A stretch of DNA of 20,625 bases from Bacteroidota bacterium (GTDB taxonomy: Bacteria; Bacteroidota; Bacteroidia; Chitinophagales; JADJOU01). Made by a program: the position numbers and the translations under genes. Shown piece by piece: positions 1 through 8,822 of the stretch; within the stretch, counting starts at the first letter, position 1; the number at the start of each line of letters is the position of its first letter. The DNA lies in contig JADJOU010000030.1 of assembly GCA_016713645.1 (NCBI GenBank), positions 1 through 20,625 of the forward strand. Direction: 5' to 3'. Below the pieces are notes generated by a model. The model made no database searches. It worked only from the letters and a program-made list of their open reading frames with translations, and was not told the DNA's origin.

Positions 1-956
1 GTCGAAGTGTGTATTGCCCAGCACCCCAAACAATCACTGGCATTTTAGAATCGATTACTTCTGACAATTGTTTGAATTCAAATTTGCTTTTTGATTCATT
101 CACAAAGCGCTGAATACTCCCAGGAACAGCACTCTTGACATAATTGGTATTGGCTACACCCACTTTTAAATATCATGGAGAGCACGGGATAAGGATTATT
201 CGGTGTGGGAATCAATACTTTTTCATCCGTATAAACTGGCTCATAGCCCAATTTTCCAAATAAATTCGCTAATGAAAATTTATCGAAATGATTGATATGT
301 TCGCAATCGAAATAGTAATAGGGAACGATGAAAAATTGGTCATACCTCGATGCATCCGGCACTTCGATATAAATCATTCCACCTTCCTCACAGATTGAAT
401 CCAATTGACTCGCCGCTTCCTTTACATCTCGGATATGCTCTAGCACATGGGATAGACAAATCAAATCATATTTTTTGCCCGCTACATTTTCTAGATTAAA
501 AACCCCACCGTAAAAGGCATTATGTCCTTGGACTTTGACGTTTTCAACGCATTTCGGCGCGATATCTATTCCAGTTAAATTTGTAAATTGATGCGATTTC
601 AAGGCATTCAACAATCCGCCATTCGCACAGCCAATATCAATGAAAGAGGCCTGTTTGGACTTCATTTGATGGGCAAATAAATTCGCCATATTCTCAAAAC
701 GCTCGACATCAAAAGGCGATTCAGATCCACCTGTAGCGGTAGAACTATCCTCGTATTTCGACATGTCGTTGTAATATTGATCGTATACAGTCTGCGAAAC
801 TGCTGTGTCTGCAAAACAAAAAGAACATGTATCACATGCAACAACATCGTATTCTGTTGGGAGTGGGGAGGTTGAAGGCAATATGAACTTTTGCGTATGC
901 AATACTTCGCCATGCTGACTTCCACAAATTGCACATGTCCTTTGTAGTTTTTTCAT
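1..956 (-). CDS. SAM-dependent methyltransferase, sugar C-methyltransferase type (partial, frameshifted)
   Basis: The N-terminus carries a zinc-binding module with Cys8, Cys11, Cys41 and Cys44, as in the Methyltransf_13 domain. A class I SAM-binding core follows, with motif I FIDIGCANGGLL near residues 105-116 and the stretch DLICLSHVLEHI further on. The first frame stops at 96 after a nonsense tail. A +1 shift in the T4 run at 164-167 restores sense: VGVANTNYVKSAVPG, and near the edge VIVWGAGQYTLR, which fits the C-terminal Methyltransf_14 domain of TylC3-like NDP-sugar C-methyltransferases. The gene therefore continues past the left edge and the early stop is an artefact or a one-base insertion. 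Its ATG directly abuts the stop codon of the NeuB-like gene upstream, so it is the distal gene of the sugar operon. Sugar C-methylation is inferred; the exact substrate is unknown. Confidence 0.8.
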
Positions 957-2054
957 TTAAATTCCTCTACTGTAAATCAATTTTTTGAGCGATTCAATCT
1001 TTGCATAAGGGGAATCAATATAATCGATGAGGATTTTTTGATCTTTCTTCACTTCAGAAATGAATACTTCCCCATTCTTTACTTCACGAACAGATAACTG
1101 ACCTTTGTGCAATGGAACCGCCAAATAAAAATATTCATCAAACTCGGCTTGTGTCACCACAAAACCAGCTGGAATATCTTTTTTCGCATATACACCTCGC
1201 ACGAGGGCATCTAGATACTTCACTTCGCGATCAGATACCACCCTCTTTTGATTAGAGGATCCTCCACACATTTCCACTGCTTTGTGGTATGCCTTAAACC
1301 ATATATCTATTTTATCAGAAGTGGAATTATAGATTTGCATATCATAGCCTTCTTTTGGACTATCGATATGTCTTTCAAATGTTCTCGCTCCTTTTGCATA
1401 GGCAATCATCATCGAATTCGTCCAATCGTGATATTCATGGGTCGATTGACCGATGACGATATCTGGATATCTATTTTTGAGAAAATCAATTTGATTCAAT
1501 TCCAATTCAGAATCTTCTGATGGATATAAGGATACACAGTGATTGAGGGCAATCGGAATATCTCTATTCAAGAAAAAAGATACCACATCATCTTGATCTT
1601 TCTGTGAAGAACCACCATTCGATAAAATAACGGGTTTTTTTGTCTTGGCGATTCGCTCAATCAAAGGCCAATCATTGATATCTGAACTGGCAATCTTAAT
1701 GATGGGGAGATTGAACTCTTGACATAAATCTACGGAAGCCTCATCGAAAGGCGTAGACATCGGAATACAGCCCGTCTGAACGATTTTATCGACGAGCGCT
1801 TTGTATTCGCCTTTTGTCAACTTCTTCTCTGTCGTTTTCTTGATGTATTTTACGTCCTTGCTCTCTTTGTACTCTGGATGTACAAAACTATCGATATCTC
1901 TAAACTGCAATTTAATTGAGGCCTTGACATTGTTAAATCGCACAACTTGAGAGAACTCTTCAATCATCTTCAAGCCTCTATTGACATCACCTAGGTGATT
2001 ATTTGCTAATTCTAACACAAACAAGCCATCGAATATTTGATTGGGTTTGCTCAT
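957..2054 (-). CDS. NeuB-like N-acetylneuraminate synthase family protein
   Basis: This 365-residue protein has the NeuB layout: a TIM-barrel synthase domain followed by a C-terminal antifreeze-like/SAF domain (RGVYAKKDIPAGFVVTQAEF). NeuB enzymes condense phosphoenolpyruvate with an amino-hexose to give a nine-carbon nonulosonic acid. Family landmarks are visible but altered: LELANNHLGDV for the usual EIGxNHxGD, IKLQ, STPFDEASV, IKIASSDINDWPL, ILSNGG where STGMA is usual, LNHCVSLYPS, and GQSTHEY where GYSDHT is usual, keeping the His. It is one base downstream of the HAD gene and abuts the methyltransferase gene, so it is translated within the operon. The motif changes suggest a subfamily with a different sugar acceptor from plain sialic acid synthase; that is an inference. 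Confidence 0.82.
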   Translation of the reverse strand: MSKPNQIFDGLFVLELANNHLGDVNRGLKMIEEFSQVVRFNNVKASIKLQFRDIDSFVHPEYKESKDVKYIKKTTEKKLTKGEYKALVDKIVQTGCIPMSTPFDEASVDLCQEFNLPIIKIASSDINDWPLIERIAKTKKPVILSNGGSSQKDQDDVVSFFLNRDIPIALNHCVSLYPSEDSELELNQIDFLKNRYPDIVIGQSTHEYHDWTNSMMIAYAKGARTFERHIDSPKEGYDMQIYNSTSDKIDIWFKAYHKAVEMCGGSSNQKRVVSDREVKYLDALVRGVYAKKDIPAGFVVTQAEFDEYFYLAVPLHKGQLSVREVKNGEVFISEVKKDQKILIDYIDSPYAKIESLKKLIYSRGI

Positions 2055-2055
2055 T

Positions 2056-2688
2056 CTATATAAATTTTAATAAATCTAATGGTTTTTTTAATACAATTTC
2101 GGCATCCTCCATGGAGCCATAGCCAAATGAAGCGAACGCAAATTTAATATTATTTTCCTTTGATGCAATACAATCGTGCAAAGTATCGCCAATAAATAGA
2201 CAATTATCAGGGTTTAAGCCATTCTTCAGCAACAATTCCTCTACCATGGCAGACTTATTGGGAAATCGTTCGCCGTGCATATCCACCGTATAAACGCCCT
2301 GAAAGTACTTTTCCATATCCTTCTCCGCCAAAATCAATCGCGTGGGAAGATCCCGTTTATATGTGGCGATGTACAGGTCCATCCCCATATCCATCAGATA
2401 CCTAAAAACTTCATCATACCCTTCGTAGATGACGGAATGCTTATACCCTTCCGTATCGTATTGCATTTGAAACTCTTGCACAAATGCATTCACCATGACG
2501 GCATCTTCAATTTGGGTCACTTTCTTGAATATATCCCCAATTGGCGGACCAATCAGCGATTTAATATCGATGGAACATGGCTTTGAAAGCGCCTTTTCAT
2601 AGGCCACTTCAAATGAATGCTGAATACCTGGAAATGAATCGATAATTGTACCATCCAAATCAAAAATCACCGTGTTATATGCGCTCAT
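2056..2688 (-). CDS. HAD family hydrolase (Gph-like phosphatase)
   Basis: A 210-residue HAD-superfamily phosphatase of the phosphoglycolate-phosphatase/PpaX type. Motif I is FDLDGTIIDS with nucleophile Asp10 and general acid Asp12. Motif II is the ATYKRD segment near residue 109, and motif IV is FIGDTLHDC, supplying metal-binding aspartates. A helical cap occupies roughly residues 17-85. The gene starts two bases after the ThDP-enzyme stop and ends one base before the NeuB-like start. In nonulosonic acid pathways the NeuB product is a 9-phosphate that needs a phosphatase, so this protein is a plausible candidate for that step, but HAD enzymes are promiscuous and the substrate cannot be read from the sequence. 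Confidence 0.85.
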   Translation of the reverse strand: MSAYNTVIFDLDGTIIDSFPGIQHSFEVAYEKALSKPCSIDIKSLIGPPIGDIFKKVTQIEDAVMVNAFVQEFQMQYDTEGYKHSVIYEGYDEVFRYLMDMGMDLYIATYKRDLPTRLILAEKDMEKYFQGVYTVDMHGERFPNKSAMVEELLLKNGLNPDNCLFIGDTLHDCIASKENNIKFAFASFGYGSMEDAEIVLKKPLDLLKFI

Positions 2689-2690
2689 TT

Positions 2691-4492
2691 CTAAAATTTC
2701 ATAATAGGAATCAACATATTCTTTTTCAATTCCTCCTCAGGTAAGAAAGGAAACATATCCTCTAATGGCGCCGAGACCATTTTCCCATCTGGCAATTGCT
2801 TTGAACTCAATTTTGGTTCAAACCCTTGCTCCGTATCTAAGATCACATTGATCAATACTGGGCCATTCATCGCCAATACTTCATTCAATTGTTTGTCAAA
2901 ATCAAAGTCTTTGATGGTAAATGAAGGAATCCCATATGCCGCAGCTACTTTGGCCATATCTGGGCAGGTCACGCCGCTGTCGGGACTGCTTCCCAAGGAC
3001 AATCCAAAGAAATTCTTCTGCGTTTGTTTGATGGATAAATAACCCTCATTGTCCAATACAAATATCTTGATATTCATCTGGTGTAAAACGATGGTCTGCA
3101 ATTCCTGCACATTCATCTGAATAGATCCATCTCCCGCCATGCATATAATGCGTTTCGTCGGGTCTGCCGCCGCTGCGCCTATTGCCGCAGGCAAATCATA
3201 GCCCATCGATGCCGAACCTGAATTGCTGAATAAATGCTGCCCTTTCTTGACCTTAGAAGTTTGGAAAGTGACAATACATGCCGTTGCATTTCCACAGACG
3301 ATGACATCATTGCCTGTCAATTTTTGATGCAATTCATGGATGAAATGATAGGAGTTGATTGGTCTTTCGGGCTTCTTATGGTGCGGCAATACAATCGAAA
3401 AACTATTTTTTCTAGCCACACACCATTCCAACCATGTCTTGTATTTTGAAGCATCAAAAGAGGTGGCTGTCAATTGACGATTCATCTCCTCTAAAAAATC
3501 TTTTGCATCATAACAGAGCGGAAGGTCAATTTTAATCGTGGGTTTCGTCATCTCCACCTTGTCGATATCCACTTGAATTTTATAGGCGACTCTCGCAAAA
3601 TTCTCCCAATTATAACTCACTTGTCTTATCGGCATGCGACTTCCGATAATGATAACACAATCCGAATTTTGCACGGCAAAGTTTCCCGGTCGATCGCCGA
3701 TGGAACCTTGCTTGCCAATATAATTCGGGTGATCGTGGTGAATAAAATCATGCCCCCATGCTGAGACGACAGGCAAACCTGTTTTTGCTAAAGTCTCAAT
3801 CAATGCATCGCCAGCTTTCGCTAATTTGACTCCCGTAGAGCCAATAAATATAGGTCTTTCAGCGCTTTTAATTTTCTCTATAACTTGAGCGACATCGCTT
3901 TTCAACTTGGAATTATCGATCTTTTCTGAAGCAGATGGAGTAAATCCCTCCATGGCATCCACTTCGATTTGCGCCCCTTGAACATCCACTGGAATTTCCA
4001 ACCAAACTGGTCCAGGGCGGCCATTTACTGCCATATACATCGCTTTCTCCAAATGGTATTTAATGGTATTTGGATCTGTCACAGTAACCGCATATTTCGT
4101 GATTCCCTTGACCATCGGAATGATCTCCACCTCTTGATCGCCCAATTGGCGCAAGCCCTCGATATGGTATTTACTCAACATCGTCTCGCGCTTCACTTGT
4201 CCGCCAATCACAATCATCGGAATTGAATCTGTAAATGCGCCAAAAACCCCGTTGAGGGCATTGATCCCTCCAGGCCCTGTGGTCACATTGAGAATGGCTG
4301 GTTTGCCCGCCACGCGCGCATATCCCTCTGCCGCCATTGCGGAAGCTTGTTCGTGGTGGTTGCAGATATATTTCATACCCTCTATCCTTCCAATAGAATC
4401 ATTGAGATGCATTGCACCTCCACCTGTGACAAGGAATACAGTATCGTATCCATGGTCTTTAACGTCTGAAAAATATAATGAGATAGTTTCAT
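2691..4492 (-). CDS. Thiamine-diphosphate-binding acetolactate-synthase-like enzyme (frameshifted)
   Basis: This is a full three-domain ThDP enzyme of the IlvB type. It has the N-terminal Pyr domain with its ThDP-activating Glu region (HEQASAMAAEGYARV), a central domain (about residues 190-330), and the C-terminal PP domain with the metal/ThDP motif AGDGS ending in LDNEGY. Translation from the ATG at 4492 gives MKLSHYIF, then leaves frame; adding one base in the A5 run at 4469-4473 gives KDHGYDTVFLVTGGGAMHLND, the expected family N-terminus, and a 600-residue protein. The gene is four bases after the FkbM gene. No small regulatory subunit or ilv genes are nearby, so branched-chain amino acid synthesis is unlikely. 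YerE-type transfer of a two-carbon unit from pyruvate to a keto-sugar is a reasonable hypothesis. Confidence 0.85.
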
Positions 4493-4496
4493 AAAA

Positions 4497-5624
4497 TTAT
4501 TTTTTCGGTACACAATACATGACAAAATCCAATCCATCAAATTGATGTGTGCGGCAGTATATCTGATAAAAAGGGAAATGTTCCTTGATGAATAATGGCA
4601 AAGTCCACAAATCATCTGGCAAGTGATAAATACATACCGCCAATATAGGCTGGTGCTTGGCAATGGTCTTCAACCCGCCAATCAAAGCGTTCATCTCTGC
4701 GCCTTCAATATCCATTTTGATAAAACTAGGACTTTCATCCTTCATCAAATCATCGATGGTCGTACAATTTACTTCAATATTGCCTTGATTGCTCAAGCCC
4801 GCGCCGCCACCGCCCGTAGCTTCAAATTTCAATACTTCATTTTTATCCCCAATGGCCAATGGCAGAATAACAACGCCATCGCTTCCCAATTCATTGACCT
4901 TTGCAGTCAATTTCTTCAAGTTCTCAGGGTCTGGCTCCAATGCAAAATACTTCGCAAATTGATGTTTCGTCCTTCGACTGAAATCCGCAAAAGTATCTCC
5001 ATCATAAGAACCAATATCCACAAAGGTTTCATGTGATGTCAAGCCAAAAATATCATCTTGAAAATATTGATTGGGAACGTCTGCTTTTGGCAGTCCTTCG
5101 AAATTCAAATTAATTCTGCAATCCAAATGCGCGGCATATTGCCTCTTGCTCTCCTCATCAGCCCACATAGAATACACTAGTTCCAAGGGTTTTCTATTCT
5201 CTATAAAATAGTTGGCTGTTTGAAAATGGTAGTAAGGCAAGAGCTTATCTGGATATACCTGATAGAGATAGGCAGCATTGAAAATATGAACAATCCCCTT
5301 TGCGCTGATTTCCGTCTTTGTTGCCACATAGGAATGCATGGGGGACCAAATGGCGACAATCCAAATGGCCTTTTCTTTGAGCTCTTGATCGATGGAATCA
5401 ATCGATACGATTTCGACGCCGTGCAGTTTTGTATGGTGTTTAGCCGTATTTTTATCACAGACAAATAATACGTTCAACTTTTCTTCTACAAGAAATCGCG
5501 TGATTCTATTGCCTAAATTGCCTGCACCGTAAACGATGATGGGACTTTGATGCTTCAACATCGCTTCAAAAGCCTCTAATTGTGCTTTATTCTGATGTTG
5601 AAAAATGGTATCGAGCTGATGCAT
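4497..5624 (-). CDS. FkbM family methyltransferase with N-terminal Rossmann-like domain
   Basis: The C-terminal half is an FkbM-type SAM methyltransferase: motif I FVDIGSYDGDTF, acidic post-motif FALEPDPENL, and the hallmark SFIKMDIEGAEMNAL before a final beta-rich segment. The N-terminal part carries a separate nucleotide-binding-like fold with IIVYGAGNLGNRITRFL and an acidic residue after the second strand (LFVCDKN), resembling the domain found at the C-terminus of sugar C-methyltransferases. I choose the ATG at 5624 (MHQLDTIF) over an upstream TTG at 5645 because the promoter lies immediately before it. It is the first gene of the sugar operon. FkbM proteins usually O-methylate sugars or polyketides; the target here is inferred to be a surface glycan. 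Confidence 0.85.
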   Translation of the reverse strand: MHQLDTIFQHQNKAQLEAFEAMLKHQSPIIVYGAGNLGNRITRFLVEEKLNVLFVCDKNTAKHHTKLHGVEIVSIDSIDQELKEKAIWIVAIWSPMHSYVATKTEISAKGIVHIFNAAYLYQVYPDKLLPYYHFQTANYFIENRKPLELVYSMWADEESKRQYAAHLDCRINLNFEGLPKADVPNQYFQDDIFGLTSHETFVDIGSYDGDTFADFSRRTKHQFAKYFALEPDPENLKKLTAKVNELGSDGVVILPLAIGDKNEVLKFEATGGGGAGLSNQGNIEVNCTTIDDLMKDESPSFIKMDIEGAEMNALIGGLKTIAKHQPILAVCIYHLPDDLWTLPLFIKEHFPFYQIYCRTHQFDGLDFVMYCVPKK

Positions 5625-5642
5625 CCTTTTAAAATTAGAGCC

Positions 5643-5672
5643 CAAAACTAAAATTTATTGCAGTTCTTTCAA
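5643..5672 (-). promoter_or_regulatory. Bacteroidota sigma-ABfr-type promoter of the sugar operon
   Basis: On the minus strand there is TTG (5672-5670), a 19-base spacer, and TAGTTTTG (5650-5643). This matches the Bacteroidota housekeeping consensus of a -33 TTTG/TTG and a -7 TAnnTTTG separated by 19-21 bases. It lies about 20 bases upstream of the FkbM ATG, so it would drive the five-gene operon with a very short leader. Confidence 0.65.
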
Positions 5673-5723
5673 CAGAAATAATTCAATTTCAAAGATTCCA
5701 CATTCGCGCGACTTGCTCGATTA

Positions 5724-5957
5724 TTAGATTCGATCAATCTCCGCCGCCAAATTCCTATCCTTCTCCGTCACTACATTGCCCGCATCATGCGTCGTCAAAG
5801 CTATATTCACTGTATTGTAGACATTGCTCCAATTGGGATGATGGTTGTGCTTTTCCGCTAAAAATGCCACCCTTGTCATAAAGGCAAATGCCTCTGTAAA
5901 ATCACCAAATTCAAAAGTTTTGGTCAATTTATTGTCTTTTTCAATCCAATTGCTCAT
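5724..5957 (-). CDS. Pterin-4a-carbinolamine dehydratase
   Basis: A small protein of 77 residues from the ATG at 5957 (MSNWIEKD); a longer start at 5978 is possible but adds residues the family does not have. The signature EKHNHHPNWSNVYN matches the PCD active-site pattern with paired histidines and P-x-W. PCD dehydrates 4a-hydroxytetrahydrobiopterin produced by aromatic amino acid hydroxylases, and some bacterial homologues act in folate or molybdopterin metabolism. No phenylalanine hydroxylase gene lies in the window. It points the same way as the sugar operon but has a 99-base gap to the FkbM start containing that operon's own promoter, so it is probably a separate unit. Confidence 0.9.
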   Translation of the reverse strand: MSNWIEKDNKLTKTFEFGDFTEAFAFMTRVAFLAEKHNHHPNWSNVYNTVNIALTTHDAGNVVTEKDRNLAAEIDRI

Positions 5958-6123
5958 AATCGCTTGTTTTATTGGCATAAAAGTACATTTCTAAATTTAA
6001 ATCTTCCTTTTTCTATTCTTTTATTGCATAAATCCAAAGGATATAATTCACATGAATAGAGGGATAGACCAAGTATTTACATCAAATTTAGGGGATTAAA
6101 AGATAAACCACTATTTTCGCATC

Positions 6124-7686
6124 GTGAACGAAAAAATACTCATCATAGATTTTGGCTCTCAATATACGCAATTGATTGCCCGACGAATCCGCGAATTGAA
6201 TGTCTATTCCGAGATTGTCCCTTTTCATAAAATTCCTGCGCTCGACGAGCATATCAAAGGCGTCATCCTCGCTGGAAGCCCCTTTTCATGCCTCGAAGCA
6301 GATGCTCCACAAATTGATTTGAATTTATTTATCAATAAAATCCCTGTGCTCGCTGTATGCTACGGCGCTCAATACATCGCACATATGACAGGCGGAGAAG
6401 TGCAGAGAAGCGCTAAACGCGAATACGGCCGCGCCATCATGAACCACAATGGCATCGAAGATCCACTCTTCAAAAACACCACCGACAATACCGTCGTTTG
6501 GATGAGTCATGGCGATACCATTTACCAATTGCCCAATGAATACGAGCATATCGCCTCTACGGATAGCATTCACAATGCAGCTTATCGGTCGAAAGAAGGT
6601 GTATTCCAATACCCCGTTTACGGTTTGCAATTTCACCCTGAAGTGACCCATAGCGATGAAGGCAAAATCATGCTTAAAAATTTCGTCAAAGATATTTGTC
6701 ATTGCGCTGGACATTGGACTCCCGCTACATTCGTACAAACGAGTATATTCGATTTACAAAAGCAAATTGGCGTAGATAGCGTTATTTTAGGATTGTCTGG
6801 AGGCGTTGACAGCAGTGTAGCAGCCCTATTATTGCACCAAGCCATCGGCGATCAATTGCATTGCATTTTTATAGATAACGGCCTCTTGAGAAAAGACGAA
6901 TTCGCCGAAGTGCTGCATTCATACAAAGACCTCGGACTAAACGTCAAAGGTGTCGATGCGAGCAATGAATTCCTTGATGCACTTAAAGACATCTCAGACC
7001 CAGAGACCAAGCGCAAAGCCATTGGACGTGTATTTGTTGAGGTTTTTGAAAAGGAAGCCAAAAAAGTTGCCAATGCAAAATGGTTGGCTCAAGGAACCAT
7101 CTATCCTGATGTGATTGAATCCATTTCTGTGCACGGTCCATCTGTGACCATCAAATCACACCACAATGTGGGCGGATTGCCAGAAAAAATGGGATTGAAA
7201 ATCGTTGAACCACTTCGAACACTCTTTAAAGACGAAGTGCGCTTAGTGGGCGCAGAACTAGAATTGCCCAACAATATTCTTCATCGCCATCCCTTTCCAG
7301 GACCAGGTTTGGCTATTCGAATTATTGGCGATATCACTCGAGAAAAAGTCAGCATACTCCAAGAAGCAGATGCCATATTTATCCAGAACCTAAAAGAGAG
7401 CGGCTGGTACGATAAAGTTTGGCAAAGTGGTGTCATCTTATTGCCAATAAAAAGTGTCGGCGTAATGGGTGACGAGCGAACTTACGAAAATGTCGTCAGC
7501 CTGAGAAGTGTCAAAAAAAATGCCGAGGCAAAACGCATCGCAGAAGTAAAAAGAGATAGCATCATCGCTGTTAAGAAAAGTATAGAAGAGAAAGCCGCTA
7601 AAGAGGCGATGAATAAGCCATTGCCCAATCCATTCGAAGAACTCAAGCCAAAATCGTCACAGAAAAAGATAAATATCAAATCTTAG
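6124..7686 (+). CDS. guaA: GMP synthase (glutamine-hydrolysing), C-terminus replaced
   Basis: GuaA aminates XMP to GMP using glutamine and ATP. The class I amidotransferase domain has the triad Cys79 (AVCYGAQY), His171 and Glu173 (QFHPEV). The ATP-pyrophosphatase P-loop is LSGGVDSS at about 224-231, and the XMP-binding and dimerisation part starts normally (HRHPFPGPGLAIRI, GVMGDERTYENVVSLRSV). The start is GTG at 6124. After residue 463 (base 7512) the usual last 60 or so residues, including the conserved KPPxTIEWE end, are missing. Instead there are 57 Lys/Glu/Ala-rich residues ending at the stop at 7684-7686. In another frame this tail leads straight into the next gene, so it looks like that gene's linker. 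As written, the enzyme would lack part of its dimer and substrate site. See the finding on this junction. Confidence 0.9.
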   Translation: MNEKILIIDFGSQYTQLIARRIRELNVYSEIVPFHKIPALDEHIKGVILAGSPFSCLEADAPQIDLNLFINKIPVLAVCYGAQYIAHMTGGEVQRSAKREYGRAIMNHNGIEDPLFKNTTDNTVVWMSHGDTIYQLPNEYEHIASTDSIHNAAYRSKEGVFQYPVYGLQFHPEVTHSDEGKIMLKNFVKDICHCAGHWTPATFVQTSIFDLQKQIGVDSVILGLSGGVDSSVAALLLHQAIGDQLHCIFIDNGLLRKDEFAEVLHSYKDLGLNVKGVDASNEFLDALKDISDPETKRKAIGRVFVEVFEKEAKKVANAKWLAQGTIYPDVIESISVHGPSVTIKSHHNVGGLPEKMGLKIVEPLRTLFKDEVRLVGAELELPNNILHRHPFPGPGLAIRIIGDITREKVSILQEADAIFIQNLKESGWYDKVWQSGVILLPIKSVGVMGDERTYENVVSLRSVKKNAEAKRIAEVKRDSIIAVKKSIEEKAAKEAMNKPLPNPFEELKPKSSQKKINIKS

Positions 7687-8777
7687 TGATCCTCCCTTTT
7701 AATGCTGGAGAAATTTGGAAAATGGACTTGTCAAAAACAGACAATACATTTCCAGAAGATCCTAAGCAATGCTTGCAATATTGGGAAGGTATGAACTTAG
7801 CCATAGATAAATGGAAACATCGCGGATTGAATATAGTCATCGACCTCTATGACAATAAAAAACAAGATTCAAGTACTATCAATATCCTAGCGAGGCACAG
7901 CAAAAATCTTCCTGATGTAATCATCGCTCCTTTCCACACTAGACAAGCATCCATCGTCGCTGACTTTGCATTGAATCATAAAATACCTTGCTTTTTACCC
8001 TATAATCCATCAGACAGAATATCCAATAACAATCCCTATTTGTTTAAATTCAATCCTTCGCTGGTCAATATATACAAGCATATCTACCATTCGAGATTAG
8101 CGCAAGAGGATTCTAGTAACCTCAAATTCCACATCATATTCAAAGACAATATCAAATCCGAATTGGAAATTGCCAAAGTCTTTGAAAAATATACCGGTGG
8201 GAATATCGATTCCAACCAATTTACCATCGACCAAAACCCCAAGGTTTTCAATTTTGTGGTTACCAATAAAAAAATGCTCCTCTCCAATCATTTATTGCAA
8301 TCCAAAAAGAATATTATCCTTATCCCTTCTTCTGACGACAAGTACATCAATTCCATCATTACGAGCATCAAAAATACCAAAGCCAAAGTGGAAGTATATG
8401 GTGTGCCTTCTTGGGAAAATAGTGAATTGCTAGACCTCAAAAACATGGCGAGCATTAAACCCATTATCTATACAGACTACTACAATACAGATACGATTAG
8501 CGCACAATTGTTGGACAATACCTATCGAAAAGATTTCGGAGAATCGCTCAATGCCGATGTGATTAAAGGATATGACGCCATGAACTTCATCGCTGAAAAT
8601 CTCTTGAATTCAGGTATCAATTTCCCACACTACATTCAAAAATTCACGTACTTTGGAATCGGCTCTCAGTATAAATTTGAACCAATTTACGATAAGAAAA
8701 AGAACATCGATAATTTTGAAAACAAAGCCTGGTTTAAATTGCAGCTCCTAGATGGAGAGTGGAAAAATATCAAATAA
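7686..8777 (+). CDS. PBP1-fold substrate-binding-like protein (LysM-PBP type), N-terminus missing
   Basis: The protein resembles the periplasmic-binding-protein type 1 module that Bacteroidota carry after LysM domains and a charged linker. Visible features are YQILVILPFNAGEIWK, YWEGMNLAIDKWKHRGLNIVIDLYD, the PDVIIAPFHTRQASIVADFALNHKIP region, and FKFNPSL. The first codon at 7686 is not a real start: coding continues upstream in the same frame (EKDKYQIL), and adding one base in the A4 run at 7650-7653 joins it to the Lys-rich linker that begins near 7513. The signal peptide and any LysM repeats are absent because the guaA frame occupies that place. Its role is unknown; related proteins are annotated as ABC-transporter-like binding proteins, probably in the cell envelope. 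Confidence 0.7.
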   Translation: MILPFNAGEIWKMDLSKTDNTFPEDPKQCLQYWEGMNLAIDKWKHRGLNIVIDLYDNKKQDSSTINILARHSKNLPDVIIAPFHTRQASIVADFALNHKIPCFLPYNPSDRISNNNPYLFKFNPSLVNIYKHIYHSRLAQEDSSNLKFHIIFKDNIKSELEIAKVFEKYTGGNIDSNQFTIDQNPKVFNFVVTNKKMLLSNHLLQSKKNIILIPSSDDKYINSIITSIKNTKAKVEVYGVPSWENSELLDLKNMASIKPIIYTDYYNTDTISAQLLDNTYRKDFGESLNADVIKGYDAMNFIAENLLNSGINFPHYIQKFTYFGIGSQYKFEPIYDKKKNIDNFENKAWFKLQLLDGEWKNIK

Positions 8778-8822
8778 TCGCCTGAAAAGATTTTAATCAA
8801 TAGTAATTAACTCCTCCTTATT

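Noticed and set aside
2691..4492. ilvB acetolactate synthase for branched-chain amino acids
   Set aside because: The domains fit, but there is no ilvN, ilvC or ilvD nearby and the gene is embedded in a sugar operon.
4382..4663. Open frame overlapping the ThDP and FkbM genes on the minus strand
   Set aside because: It shares only the true first codons of the ThDP enzyme (MKLSHYIF); the rest is explained by the one-base loss at 4469-4473 and by the FkbM gene in another frame.
6112..6119. TATTTTCG as a -7 element for guaA
   Set aside because: It differs from TAnnTTTG at one position, lies only four bases before the start codon and has no TTG at the right distance.
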